64,000 nt of DNA from positions 186,001-250,000 of the forward strand of contig NZ_SRXV01000003.1 of assembly GCF_004793635.1 (NCBI RefSeq), read 5' to 3'. This DNA comes from Marinicauda pacifica (GTDB lineage: Bacteria; Pseudomonadota; Alphaproteobacteria; Caulobacterales; Maricaulaceae). Position 1 is the first letter of the stretch. The number at the start of each line of letters is the position of its first letter. The notes under the pieces are model-generated. The model was not told where the DNA came from. It ran no database searches and saw only the letters and a list, made by a program, of their open reading frames with translations. The position numbers and the translations under genes were made by a program. Below, one piece after another: positions 19,468-27,403 of this stretch.

Positions 19468-20811
19468 TCAATCAATCAAGGGCGACCAGGCCGGATCGGA
19501 CGATTGTCCCTGGATCGGCATCCGGCGCAGATTGATCCCGGCCAGATCGATGCTCCAGATCGAATACTGCGTCCCCTCGCGCGACCGCTCGCCGCGCGTG
19601 AACAGGATGACGCGGCCGTTGGGCGACCAGGTCGGGGTGTCCACGTAATAGCCTTCATAGAGGATGCGCTCCTCGCCCGAACCGTCCGCATCCAGCACGC
19701 CCAGGGCGAACATGCCGCCCTGCTGTTTCACAAAGGCGACCAGATCGCCGCGCGGGGACCAGACCGGGGCCGTGTAGCGCCCGCCGCCGAAGGAGATCCG
19801 GGTCGGCTCGCCGCCATTGGCGTCCATCACGTAGAGCTGGGAACTCCCGCCGCGCGAGGATGAAAAGACGATCCGGTCGCCTTCCGGCGAATAGGAGGGT
19901 TCGACATCGTCCGCCGGGTGGCTGGTGAGCTGGCGCAGCGTGCGCATGCGCAGGTCGAACCCGAAAATATCGTGCCCGCCGCGGCGCATGGCCGACACGG
20001 CCAGCTGGCGCCCGTTCGGGTGGAAGCGCGCCGACAGCGATTGTCCGCCTTCAGCCAGCGACGGGCCCGCATCGAACAGCGCTTCCTGGCGGCCGGTTTC
20101 AAGATCGTAGAGATAGCTCGTCGCCTGCCCGTCGCGGAAGGACACATAGGTGATCTGCTGCGCGCTCGGCGAGAAGTTGGGCAGCAGCGCCATGTAGGAC
20201 CGGTCGGTCAGGAAAGAGGGGTTGGCCCCGTCCTGGTCCATAATGGCCAGCCGGCGGACCGATTGGCCATCCCCGTCCGTCCCTTCGGCCACGTAGACGA
20301 TGCGGGTATCGAAATAGCCTTCCTCGCCGGTCAGCTCCTCGTAGACCGCATCGGCCACCTTGTGGGCCACCCGGCGCCAGTTCTCCGGCACCGAGACGAA
20401 CTGCAGGCCGAGAAGCTGGGTCTCGGTCACCGTATCCCAGAGCCGGAACGCCACCAGCAGACGCCCGTCCTCGGCGACCGTCACCCGCCCGACCAGAAGC
20501 GCATTCGCATTGATCACGCGCCAGTCGGAGAAGCGCGGTCGCAGATCGATATTCCCGATCTCCTCGATAAAGGCATCCTGCGAAACCGGGGCAAAGAGCC
20601 CGGTGCTCTCGAGATCGCTGGTCACGACCCGGGCAATGTCCGCACCTGCTTCGCCGGCCAGGCCGGGCTCGCCGACAAAATCGACCACCGCGATGGGCAG
20701 GGGATCGAGATGGCCGGAGGTCACGTCGACGCGAAGCGGGGCCTGCGCGGCCGCGGCACCGGCGAAAATCACGCTGACCATGAAGGCCAGGACAAGTCGG
20801 ACAGCAGTCAT
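19468..20811 (-). CDS. tolB: Tol-Pal periplasmic beta-propeller protein TolB
   Basis: In this 447-aa protein residues 1-22 are a signal peptide ending AAAAQ. The N-terminal alpha/beta domain (~25-160, with the TolA-box region PIAVVDFVGE) is followed by a six-bladed WD40-like propeller with repeated PSYSPEGDRIVFSS, PVWSPRGDLVAFV and PTWSPNGRVILFT blocks. TolB binds Pal and TolA and cycles between them during constriction. It lies 32 nt downstream of tolA. Confidence 0.95.
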   Translation of the reverse strand: MTAVRLVLAFMVSVIFAGAAAAQAPLRVDVTSGHLDPLPIAVVDFVGEPGLAGEAGADIARVVTSDLESTGLFAPVSQDAFIEEIGNIDLRPRFSDWRVINANALLVGRVTVAEDGRLLVAFRLWDTVTETQLLGLQFVSVPENWRRVAHKVADAVYEELTGEEGYFDTRIVYVAEGTDGDGQSVRRLAIMDQDGANPSFLTDRSYMALLPNFSPSAQQITYVSFRDGQATSYLYDLETGRQEALFDAGPSLAEGGQSLSARFHPNGRQLAVSAMRRGGHDIFGFDLRMRTLRQLTSHPADDVEPSYSPEGDRIVFSSSRGGSSQLYVMDANGGEPTRISFGGGRYTAPVWSPRGDLVAFVKQQGGMFALGVLDADGSGEERILYEGYYVDTPTWSPNGRVILFTRGERSREGTQYSIWSIDLAGINLRRMPIQGQSSDPAWSPLID

Positions 20812-20843
20812 GAGCGGGCTCCGGTTGGTTGTCTCAATTCGGA

Positions 20844-21689
20844 CTAGCGGCCAGCTTGCGTGTCAACATTGACCTCAAGAAGGCGCCATTGCTGGTAGTT
20901 CTCGGCGGGCATGCGGTAGGGCGCGCAGTCGATCACGGCACGCAGGGCACGCTGCCCGGCCACGCGCAGATACGGGTTGGGCGAGCCGAGCACGCGCGCC
21001 TCGTTGGTCAAACGCGGCGCATCGGAAAGTGTGCCGTCGCGGTTGAGCCGCACGCTGACCTGCACGCCCAGTTCCATGTCGGAAGGCGCATCGGCAGAGC
21101 TGCGCACGCAGCGCGCGATCTGCGAACTCATCATGTCCGACAGGGTTGCCGTCATGGCCGTGCCCGACCCGGCGGCGCTGCGCGCCTCTCCGGTCTCGGC
21201 ATTGCGCGACGCGCTGGTTTCCCGCGACCGGTCGACCAGGCTGCTGAGCCGGTCCAGATCGAGCCCTTGCTGGCGTTGCGGCTCGGGTTCGGGCTCAGGT
21301 TCCGGCTCGGGCTCCACCGGCTCGGGTTCGGCATCAGGCTCGTCCGGGATAGGTTCGGGCTCAGGCTCAGGCTCAGGCTCGGACTCTGTCTCCGGTTCCG
21401 GTGCGATCGGCTCGGGCTCAGGCTCGGGCTGGGCCGGTTCAGGTTCAGGCTCGGCCGGCTCTGGCTCGGGCGTTTCCTGCTCGGGCTCAGGCTCGGGTTC
21501 GGGTTCGACCGGTTCGGGTTCGGGCCGGGCCGCACGCACATTGGTCGTCGGACCCAGCGAGACAAGCTCGACCGGCACGATACGCGTCTGCTCGAGCGAG
21601 GACATCGTGCGCGGAAAATAGATAAAGGCCGAGGCCACCAGCGCGATATGCAGGCCGGCCGACAACAGGGCAGCAAAAAGCGATCGCAT
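20844..21689 (-). CDS. tolA: TolA-type energy transducer with Pro-Glu linker
   Basis: TolA carries the proton-motive signal from TolQR across the periplasm. This copy is only 281 aa: one TM (residues ~5-25), then a Pro-Glu linker (about 56-137) and a short C-terminal domain with [18 protein letters not shown] and [21 protein letters not shown]. The long Ala/Lys helix of enterobacterial TolA is replaced by a TonB-like PE linker. Gene order (tolQ-R-A-B-pal) and the C-terminal domain still mark it as TolA, and the start codon is 22 nt after tolR. Confidence 0.88.
   Translation of the reverse strand: MRSLFAALLSAGLHIALVASAFIYFPRTMSSLEQTRIVPVELVSLGPTTNVRAARPEPEPVEPEPEPEPEQETPEPEPAEPEPEPAQPEPEPEPIAPEPETESEPEPEPEPEPIPDEPDAEPEPVEPEPEPEPEPEPQRQQGLDLDRLSSLVDRSRETSASRNAETGEARSAAGSGTAMTATLSDMMSSQIARCVRSSADAPSDMELGVQVSVRLNRDGTLSDAPRLTNEARVLGSPNPYLRVAGQRALRAVIDCAPYRMPAENYQQWRLLEVNVDTQAGR
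21279..21524 (-). repeat. Low-complexity Pro-Glu coding repeat inside tolA
   Basis: About 80 codons encode alternating Pro and Glu, built from short units such as GAGCCC/GAACCG in many third-base variants. The varied codons show that the repeat is kept at the protein level and is not a fresh DNA slippage tract, although the DNA is still repetitive enough to vary in length between strains. Confidence 0.8.
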
Positions 21690-21711
21690 CAGGCGCCGGC
21701 CCTCTCGCTTC

Positions 21712-22146
21712 CTAGTCCCGCTCAGGATCGGTCACGAGTCCCAGATCGCCGTAACCGGCGGCCGAGACCCGGGCGAGCACGCGCATCACGTCGCCATACG
21801 ATGCGCCTTCGTCGGCGCGGATATAGACGCGCGCGTCCGATCCCGTACCCGAAATGGCGCGCAGGCGCGGGATCAGCTCTTCGAAGCTGACCTCGGTTTC
21901 CTGCAGATAGATATTGCCGTCAGCCTGGACGGTCAGGGTGAGCGGCTCTTCCGATGTGGTCATCGCCTGGGCTTCGGTGTCGGGCAGATCGACCTCGACG
22001 CCGACCGTCAGCAGCGGGGCGGTGACCATGAAGACGATGAGCAGCACCAGCATCACGTCCACGAAGGGTGTGACGTTGATCTCCGCCTTCGGCTTCCAGC
22101 CGCGCCGTCCGCCGGAGCGTCCGCCCATGTCGAGATTGCTCGCCAC
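21712..22146 (-). CDS. tolR: TolR (ExbD family)
   Basis: The 144-aa bitopic protein has a single TM helix (~30-48) containing the conserved proton-path aspartate in [16 protein letters not shown] (D30), and a periplasmic domain with [18 protein letters not shown]. With TolQ it forms the proton-driven motor that energises TolA. The start lies 3 nt after the tolQ stop. Confidence 0.95.
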   Translation of the reverse strand: MASNLDMGGRSGGRRGWKPKAEINVTPFVDVMLVLLIVFMVTAPLLTVGVEVDLPDTEAQAMTTSEEPLTLTVQADGNIYLQETEVSFEELIPRLRAISGTGSDARVYIRADEGASYGDVMRVLARVSAAGYGDLGLVTDPERD

Positions 22147-22149
22147 GGC

Positions 22150-22803
22150 TCAGCGCTCCCGGCTGGCAAGCGCAGCCAGATCGTCGACGAAACCTTCCAG
22201 GCGGGAGGCATACTTGGCGAGGTTGGAGGACAGGGCGTTGAAGAACATCACCGCCGGAACGGCCGCCAGCAGGCCCAGCGCGGTCGCGAACAGCGCCTCG
22301 GCAATGCCGGGCGCCACGACGGCCAGATTGGTGTCCTGGCTTGCGGCGATGGAGCGGAAGGAGTTCATAATCCCCCACACCGTGCCGAACAGGCCGACGA
22401 AGGGGGCGGTCGAGCCGATGATGGCCAGGATGCCAAGCCCGCTTTCCAGCTTGGTCAGCTCCCGGTTGGCTTCGGCGCCGCCGGCCTTGGCCACGGAGAA
22501 GCCGTCCCAGTCGCGCATGGCTGCCGACAAGACGCGTCCGAACGGATCCTTGGGATCGCGGCCATAGCGCGCCTCGAGCTCTTCCAGCTTCGCGCCGCTC
22601 CAGAATTCGGATTCCAGCCGCCGCGCCCGGGCATGAACGCCGCGCAGCTGCATGGCTTTTTCGATCGCGACTGCCCACGACCAGACCGACATCAGGGCAA
22701 GAATGCCCATGACCGTCTTCACGACGATGTCCGCCCGCATGAACAGATAGACGACGCTGAGTTCCTGGGCCGGTGCGGCCAGATCGACAGCTACGCTTTC
22801 CAT
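22150..22803 (-). CDS. tolQ: TolQ (MotA/TolQ/ExbB channel)
   Basis: The 217-aa inner-membrane protein has three hydrophobic helices (~20-45, ~125-150, ~165-190), with the family block GLFGTVWGIMNSFRSI near 140 and GIAEALFATALGLLAAVPAV near 170. I chose the ATG at 22803, which gives the normal N-terminus and has GAGGGGAG 12 nt upstream; a longer in-frame reading to 22851 adds a charged extension. It heads the tolQRAB operon. The ybgC gene that often precedes tolQ is absent, replaced by a divergent yceI-like gene. Confidence 0.93.
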   Translation of the reverse strand: MESVAVDLAAPAQELSVVYLFMRADIVVKTVMGILALMSVWSWAVAIEKAMQLRGVHARARRLESEFWSGAKLEELEARYGRDPKDPFGRVLSAAMRDWDGFSVAKAGGAEANRELTKLESGLGILAIIGSTAPFVGLFGTVWGIMNSFRSIAASQDTNLAVVAPGIAEALFATALGLLAAVPAVMFFNALSSNLAKYASRLEGFVDDLAALASRER

Positions 22804-23111
22804 GATTGCTCGTATGCTCCCCTCATATGACCGGGACGTACCGCCCGGCACAGGGTGTCGTGATTACTAGATTGTGCGCTCTGCGCAAAGACCGCAGCCG
22901 AACGCGTTCCGATTGCCAACCGAATGCGGCGATTTGAAGGATCGCACCAGCTTGCCCGCAGCGCCGGCTGAAGAAAGTTTCCTGCGGGGAAACAGAATTT
23001 TGATCGCGCCACGGTGGAACCGGGCCCGTGTCCTCCCTACTTGAAGTCCCTGCGGCAGCGCGCCGCACGCCAATGCTGCCTTTTTTTTGCTTCTTCGGGG
23101 AGATTTCACCC
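22804..23111. other. 308-nt divergent control region between tolQ and the YceI gene
   Basis: It holds the tolQ ribosome site (GAGGGGAG, minus strand), a small hairpin GTTTCC/GGAAAC at 22977-22993, a terminator-like hairpin with T8 at 23054-23088 facing the YceI gene (listed separately), and the YceI ribosome site GGGGAG. I cannot place -35/-10 boxes with confidence. Confidence 0.5.
23054..23088 (+). promoter_or_regulatory. Terminator-like hairpin plus T8 in the yceI leader (possible attenuator)
   Basis: GGCAGC (23054-23059) pairs with GCTGCC (23075-23080), an inner GCG/CGC pair (60-62/68-70) strengthens it, and eight Ts follow directly (23081-23088). No plus-strand gene ends upstream because tolQ is divergent, so the structure can only act on transcripts heading into yceI, 24 nt later. 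That position suggests premature termination control; the trigger is unknown. Confidence 0.5.
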
Positions 23112-23738
23112 ATGAAAACCGCTTTCGCCGCCGCCTCGCTTGCCGCCCTTCTCACCGCGCCGCTCACTGTGGCCGATGCCTTTGCCGAACCGGCCGAATA
23201 CGAGTTCGACAAGAGCCACACCACGATCCGCGCGAGCTGGAACCATCTGGGCTATTCCGAGCAGTCCATCCATTTCACCGATTATGACGGCGTTCTGCTG
23301 CTCGACTTCGAGGAGCCTGAAAACTCCACGGTCGACGTGACCTTCTCGCTGGCCGACGGCTTCTGGGTCGGCGCCAATCAGGACCGCTTCGTCAACCACC
23401 TCAATTCCGGCGACCTGTTCAACACCGCCGAATACCCTGAAGCGCGCTTCGTGGCGACCGCCTTCGATACCGAGGACGGCGAGACCGGCACCATGACCGG
23501 CGATCTGACCCTTCTCGGCCAGACCCACCCGGTGACGCTGAATGTCGAGCTGAACAAGCGCGAATCCAAGCCCGAACAGATGGGCGGCGCGATGACTGCC
23601 GGCTTCTCCGCACGCGGCACGATCGAACGCTCGCAGTGGGGGCTGGGATATGCCATTCCGGCCGTGTCCGACGAGATCGACCTTGTCATTGAAACCGAGC
23701 TCCTGCTGGTCGAGGACGACGAAGACAGCGCCGAATAA
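23112..23738 (+). CDS. YceI-family periplasmic lipid-binding-like protein
   Basis: The 208-aa protein has a signal peptide (cleavage near AFA-E, residue 25) and a YceI lipocalin-like barrel: YEFDKSHTTIRASWNHLGYS, later FNTAEYPEARFVAT and TLLGQTHPVTLNVEL. YceI proteins bind polyisoprenoid or quinone-like lipids in the periplasm. The start at 23112 is set by GGGGAG nine bases upstream and by the signal peptide. The C-terminus is very acidic (EDDEDSAE). A strong terminator follows. Confidence 0.9.
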   Translation: MKTAFAAASLAALLTAPLTVADAFAEPAEYEFDKSHTTIRASWNHLGYSEQSIHFTDYDGVLLLDFEEPENSTVDVTFSLADGFWVGANQDRFVNHLNSGDLFNTAEYPEARFVATAFDTEDGETGTMTGDLTLLGQTHPVTLNVELNKRESKPEQMGGAMTAGFSARGTIERSQWGLGYAIPAVSDEIDLVIETELLLVEDDEDSAE

Positions 23739-23763
23739 GCCAGTCACGCTTGTGCGCTGCACC

Positions 23764-23799
23764 AAGGCCGGTCCGCATCTGCGGGCCGGCCTTTGTCTT
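23764..23799 (+). terminator. Rho-independent terminator after yceI
   Basis: A 13-bp stem with one G-T wobble (23764-23776 with 23781-23793), four-base loop ATCT, then TTTGTCTT. It lies 26 nt after the yceI stop and separates it from etfBA. Confidence 0.85.
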
Positions 23800-23963
23800 G
23801 GACGGCTGAACGGTGTTCATGCGACCTCGCGCCGCGCGTTGACTTATGGGGTGGGCGCGGGCAGTTTCCGCCCCTAGTTTTCACGCATGTCCTGTCAGAG
23901 TACGGCAGGGACGCGGCGCAACATTCCGCTGTTCTGTCGTCAAATGCTAAACCGGAGCCGTCG

Positions 23964-24713
23964 ATGAAAATCCTCGTCCCCGTCAAACGGGTGGTCGATT
24001 ACAATGTGAAGGTCCGGGTCAAGCCGGATCAGAGCGGCGTTGACCTGGCAAACGTCAAAATGAGCATGAATCCCTTCTGCGAAATCGCTGTCGAAGAAGC
24101 GATCCGCATGAAGGAAAAAGGTCTGGCCGAAGAGATCGTCGTGATCTCCATCGGCCCGACCCAGGCTCAGGAAACCATTCGCACCGCGCTCGCCATGGGC
24201 GCGGATCGCGGCATCCTCATCCAGACCGACGAGCGCGTCGAGCCGCTGGCCGTGGCCAAGCTGCTCGCCAAGGTGGTCGAGGAGGAATCGCCCGAACTCG
24301 TCATGCTGGGCAAGCAGGCGATCGACGACGATTCCAACGCGACCGGCCAGATGCTGGCCGCGCTGCTCGGCTGGCCGCAGGCGACCTTCGCCTCCGCGGT
24401 CGAGAAAGAGGACGGGTCGCTGAAGGTCACCCGCGAAATCGATGGCGGCCTGCAGACCCTGTCGGTCTCGCTGCCTGCCGTCGTGACCAGCGATCTTCGC
24501 CTGAACGAGCCGCGCTACGCCTCCCTGCCCAACATCATGAAGGCCAAGCGCAAGCCGATCGACACCAAGAGCCCGGACGATTACGGCGTCGACATCTCGC
24601 CGCGCCTTGAAGTCATCAAGGTCAGCGAGCCGCCCAAGCGCAAGGGCGGCGTCAAGGTCGAAACCGTGGCCGAACTCGTCGACAAGCTGAAGAACGAAGC
24701 GGGGGTGATCTGA
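23964..24713 (+). CDS. etfB: Electron transfer flavoprotein subunit beta
   Basis: EtfB (249 aa) holds AMP and, with EtfA, passes electrons from acyl-CoA and other flavin dehydrogenases to ETF-ubiquinone oxidoreductase. The start [19 protein letters not shown] is canonical. The central block [18 protein letters not shown] and the recognition-loop region [18 protein letters not shown] near residues 176-193 are intact. The open frame extends to 23793, but the ATG at 23964 with CCGGAG upstream matches the family. It overlaps etfA by one base. Confidence 0.96.
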   Translation: MKILVPVKRVVDYNVKVRVKPDQSGVDLANVKMSMNPFCEIAVEEAIRMKEKGLAEEIVVISIGPTQAQETIRTALAMGADRGILIQTDERVEPLAVAKLLAKVVEEESPELVMLGKQAIDDDSNATGQMLAALLGWPQATFASAVEKEDGSLKVTREIDGGLQTLSVSLPAVVTSDLRLNEPRYASLPNIMKAKRKPIDTKSPDDYGVDISPRLEVIKVSEPPKRKGGVKVETVAELVDKLKNEAGVI

Positions 24714-25657
24714 TGACTGTTCTGGTTATTGCCGAACATCTCGATGGCGAGCTGAACGAAGCGACCCGCGCGGCGGTCTCCGCCGCAAAGAAGCTCGGCG
24801 GCGACATCCACGTGCTCGTGGCCGGCAAGGACGCCCAGAAGGTGGCTGAAGCTGCCGCCAAGGTCGATGGTGTCGCCAAGGTGCTTCAGACCGAGGGCGA
24901 TGCCCTTGAGAAGAAGATCGCCGAGGCGATGGAGCCGCTGGTTCTGTCCATTGCCGACCAGTATGACGCGATCCTCGCGCCGGCGACCACGGCGGGCAAG
25001 AACTTCATGCCCCGCATCGCGGCCAAGCTGGATGTCATGCAGATCTCCGACATCACCTCGGTGGAAAGCGAAGACACGTTCATCCGTCCGATCTATGCGG
25101 GCAACGCGATGATGACGGTCAAATCCTCCGATGCGAAGAAGGTGATCACGGTACGCCCGACCACGTTCGAGAAGGCGGGCGACCAGGACAGCGCCGCGCC
25201 GATCGAATCGATCGACGCGCCCGAGGCCTCGGCGAAGTCCGAATTCGTGTCCGAAGAGCTGTCCAAGTCCGACCGCCCCGAACTGGCGTCCGCCAAGATC
25301 GTCATCTCCGGCGGCCGCGGCATGGGCTCGGGCGAGAATTTCGAGATTCTCGACCGCGTCGCCGACAAGCTGAACGCCGCAGTCGGTGCCTCGCGTGCCG
25401 CAGTGGACGCGGGCTATGTGCCCAACGACTACCAGGTCGGTCAGACCGGCAAGGTCGTCGCGCCCGAGCTGTACATCGCCGTCGGCATTTCCGGCGCGAT
25501 CCAGCATCTGGCCGGCATGAAGGACTCTAAGGTCATCGTGGCCATCAACAAGGACGAGGAAGCGCCGATCTTCCAGGTCGCCGATTACGGCCTCGTCGCG
25601 GACCTGTTCAACGCGATCCCCGAGCTCGAAAAAGAGCTGGAGAAGGTCGGGTACTAG
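24713..25657 (+). CDS. etfA: Electron transfer flavoprotein subunit alpha
   Basis: The 314-aa FAD-binding partner of EtfB. Its C-terminal domain II carries the family signature: [12 protein letters not shown] near 202, then [20 protein letters not shown] near 239 and [20 protein letters not shown] near 260. The start overlaps the etfB stop as TGATG, so the subunits are translationally coupled in stoichiometric amounts. Confidence 0.96.
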   Translation: MTVLVIAEHLDGELNEATRAAVSAAKKLGGDIHVLVAGKDAQKVAEAAAKVDGVAKVLQTEGDALEKKIAEAMEPLVLSIADQYDAILAPATTAGKNFMPRIAAKLDVMQISDITSVESEDTFIRPIYAGNAMMTVKSSDAKKVITVRPTTFEKAGDQDSAAPIESIDAPEASAKSEFVSEELSKSDRPELASAKIVISGGRGMGSGENFEILDRVADKLNAAVGASRAAVDAGYVPNDYQVGQTGKVVAPELYIAVGISGAIQHLAGMKDSKVIVAINKDEEAPIFQVADYGLVADLFNAIPELEKELEKVGY

Positions 25658-25685
25658 GTCTTCCTGGTTCCTGCACGCGTAAACG

Positions 25686-25726
25686 TAAAAAGGCCCCGGA
25701 CGGTATCGTCCGGGGCCTTTTCGTTC
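25686..25726. terminator. Bidirectional terminator between etfA and the NmrA-like SDR gene
   Basis: AAGGCCCCGGACG (25690-25702) pairs perfectly with CGTCCGGGGCCTT (25707-25719) around a GTAT loop. The plus strand continues TTCGTT and the minus strand ends in a run of Ts. It serves convergent etfA (+) and the SDR gene ending at 25746 (-). Confidence 0.9.
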
Positions 25727-25745
25727 AGAATCCGCGTCGACCCGG

Positions 25746-26378
25746 CTAAAGCGCCTTGACCGCCTGCGCGATGGGTGTGTCACCCTGCAGCATCTCGAAC
25801 GTCTTGCCGATGGTGGACGGGGTCTCCAGCACCTCAGCCAGCGTCTCGGCGACATCGGCGCGGGTGATGGAGCGTTCCAGATTATGAAGGCGCTCGCCGG
25901 TCTCGATCTTTCCCGTCGGAGCTTCGTCGCTCAGCGAGCCTGGCCGCACAATGGTGGCCTCCAGTCCCGTTTTGCGTAGATGGGCATCGGCCTCTTTCTT
26001 CGCCTTGAGATAATCCTGGAGTTTCTCCGGACCGTTCTCCGGCGTATCCGCCGACATCGAGCTGAGCATCACGAAACGCGAGACGCCGCTGGCTTCGGCC
26101 GCATCGGCCAGCGCAATCGCGCCGTCCCGGTCGACCGAATCGACAGCCTGCCCCCCGGACCCGGCCGCGAAGATCACGGCTTCCTGTCCCGACAGAGCAG
26201 CATCGAACTGCTCGGGACGCGTCAGGTCGAGCATGACCGGCTCGGCGCCCCGGGCGCGCACATGGTCGAACTGGTCCTGTTTGCGCACGCCGCCCGTGAC
26301 CTCGTGTCCGCGCTTGCGCAGGGAGTCGAGCACGTGGCTCGCGACATTGCCGTGGGCTCCGGCGACGAGAACTTTCAT
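25746..26378 (-). CDS. NAD(P)-binding atypical SDR (NmrA/YwnB-like)
   Basis: In this 210-aa single Rossmann domain the glycine motif GAHGNVASHV is at residues 7-16, the strand VIFAAGSGG near 90, and FVMLSSMSAD near 124. The usual YxxxK is replaced by a QDYLKAKKEAD stretch near 143-153, which keeps Tyr and Lys with the right spacing. Members act as NADPH sensors or flavin/quinone reductase-like enzymes; the function here is unknown. Confidence 0.8.
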   Translation of the reverse strand: MKVLVAGAHGNVASHVLDSLRKRGHEVTGGVRKQDQFDHVRARGAEPVMLDLTRPEQFDAALSGQEAVIFAAGSGGQAVDSVDRDGAIALADAAEASGVSRFVMLSSMSADTPENGPEKLQDYLKAKKEADAHLRKTGLEATIVRPGSLSDEAPTGKIETGERLHNLERSITRADVAETLAEVLETPSTIGKTFEMLQGDTPIAQAVKAL

Positions 26379-26531
26379 CGGGCATCTCCTTGAAAATGGT
26401 TGTCTGGGTGTCCCTCCATCAACGGCGCCCCGCCATCACCGTTCCGCCCGGACACAGCAATGCCGGTCACGACACCGTGAGGCGAACGCCCGGACTGACG
26501 AAGATCTTGGGTAATCTTGATGATCTCCACC

Positions 26532-26579
26532 CCTCGTCATCCCGGGCCTGACCCGGGATCCAGAGAGCAAGGAACGAGG
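26532..26579. repeat. REP-like palindromic element
   Basis: The core ATCCCGGG (26539-26546) and CCCGGGAT (26552-26559) forms an 8-bp stem around CCTGA, followed by CCAGAG. An outer CCTCGT (26532-26537) pairs with ACGAGG (26574-26579). The core with GTCATCCCGGGCCTGACCCG is a sequence type repeated many times in the intergenic DNA of alphaproteobacteria (established knowledge); copy number in this genome cannot be seen here. Confidence 0.7.
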
Positions 26580-26657
26580 TCATCCGATGACGCTCCCCGT
26601 CAGAAAAGAGACGGAGAGGATACTCCCCTCCCGCCTCACGCCCCTTAACCTCGACAG

Positions 26658-26775
26658 GCTCTTTCTCAACGCGTGAACTCGCGCAACACCCGCCACCCCG
26701 GAATGGGAGCCTCGTGATAGTCGTAGTAGTAGTAGGAGGCGAGCCCCCGCTTTCCGGCCTGAATTCTCACCAGCC
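26658..26775 (+). repeat. Valine-run leader-like element, copy A
   Basis: It begins with GGCTCTTTCTCAA (26658-26670) and contains a GTG-started mini-ORF reading V/M-I-V-V-V-V-V-G-G (about 26714-26740, GTC plus four GTA codons). A near-identical arrangement occurs at 56893-56990. The mini-ORF continues for 13 further codons to a TAG. It lies 3' of tlpA, antisense to its transcript end. No ilv or other amino-acid biosynthesis gene follows closely. Confidence 0.5.
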
Positions 26776-26778
26776 CGT

Positions 26779-27366
26779 TCAATAGCGCTCGATGGCCGCC
26801 TCGATCAGGGCATGGGCCTCGGGACTATCCCAGTCGGCCTCGCCCTGGACCCGGCCCAGCTCCACGCCGTGGCGGTCGTAGAGCACGGTCACGGGCAGCC
26901 CGCGTGCGCCCAGGCGCTGGACCGCGCCGAGGTCGAAGCCATGATAGAGGGTAAGCGCATCCAGACCATTCTGCGCGAAGAACTCTTCGGCCACGTCCAT
27001 GCGCTGGTCCATCGAGATGGTGACCACTTCGAAATCGTCCGAGCCGTAGCGCGCCTGCAGGGCGTTGAGCTGGGGCATTTCAACCACGCAGGGCGCGCAC
27101 CAGGTCGCCCAGTAATTGACCAGCAGGATCCGGCCCCGCTTGTCGGCCAGCGTCAGCGTCTCGCCGGACGGCGTAGTCAGCGTGTTCAGCGACTGGGAGG
27201 GCGCATCGTCTATGGCCACGAAGCCGCTCATCGTCCCGCGCGCATAGCTGTCCAATAGGCCAGACGGGCGGCTGCCGGCCGCAGAAAACAGCATGTAGAT
27301 CACGGCGGCGAAGCCGATCAGCGGAAGAAGGGTCAATGCCCATCTGAGCGGCGTCCAATTGTGCAT
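26779..27366 (-). CDS. tlpA: TlpA-type thiol-disulfide oxidoreductase
   Basis: A 195-aa membrane-anchored thioredoxin. One N-terminal TM helix (~10-30) leads to a periplasmic thioredoxin domain with [18 protein letters not shown] (active-site CAPC near residue 92) and the cis-proline region [11 protein letters not shown]. TlpA/ResA relatives reduce apocytochrome or Cu-chaperone cysteines for oxidase assembly. I chose the ATG at 27366; an in-frame ATG at 27405 would overlap the argH start codon on the other strand. Confidence 0.87.
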   Translation of the reverse strand: MHNWTPLRWALTLLPLIGFAAVIYMLFSAAGSRPSGLLDSYARGTMSGFVAIDDAPSQSLNTLTTPSGETLTLADKRGRILLVNYWATWCAPCVVEMPQLNALQARYGSDDFEVVTISMDQRMDVAEEFFAQNGLDALTLYHGFDLGAVQRLGARGLPVTVLYDRHGVELGRVQGEADWDSPEAHALIEAAIERY

Positions 27367-27403
27367 CTGGACTTTCTCTGCCTCACCTTTAAGGATCGCG
27401 GTC

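Larger units (their letters stand above)
26379..26778. other. 400-nt gene-free stretch carrying two repeat elements
   Basis: Between the SDR start (26378) and the tlpA stop (26779), both on the minus strand, I find no protein gene. It contains a palindromic REP-like unit (26532-26579) and a valine-codon element (26658-26775), both listed separately. The part next to 26378 should be the SDR promoter region. Confidence 0.6.
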
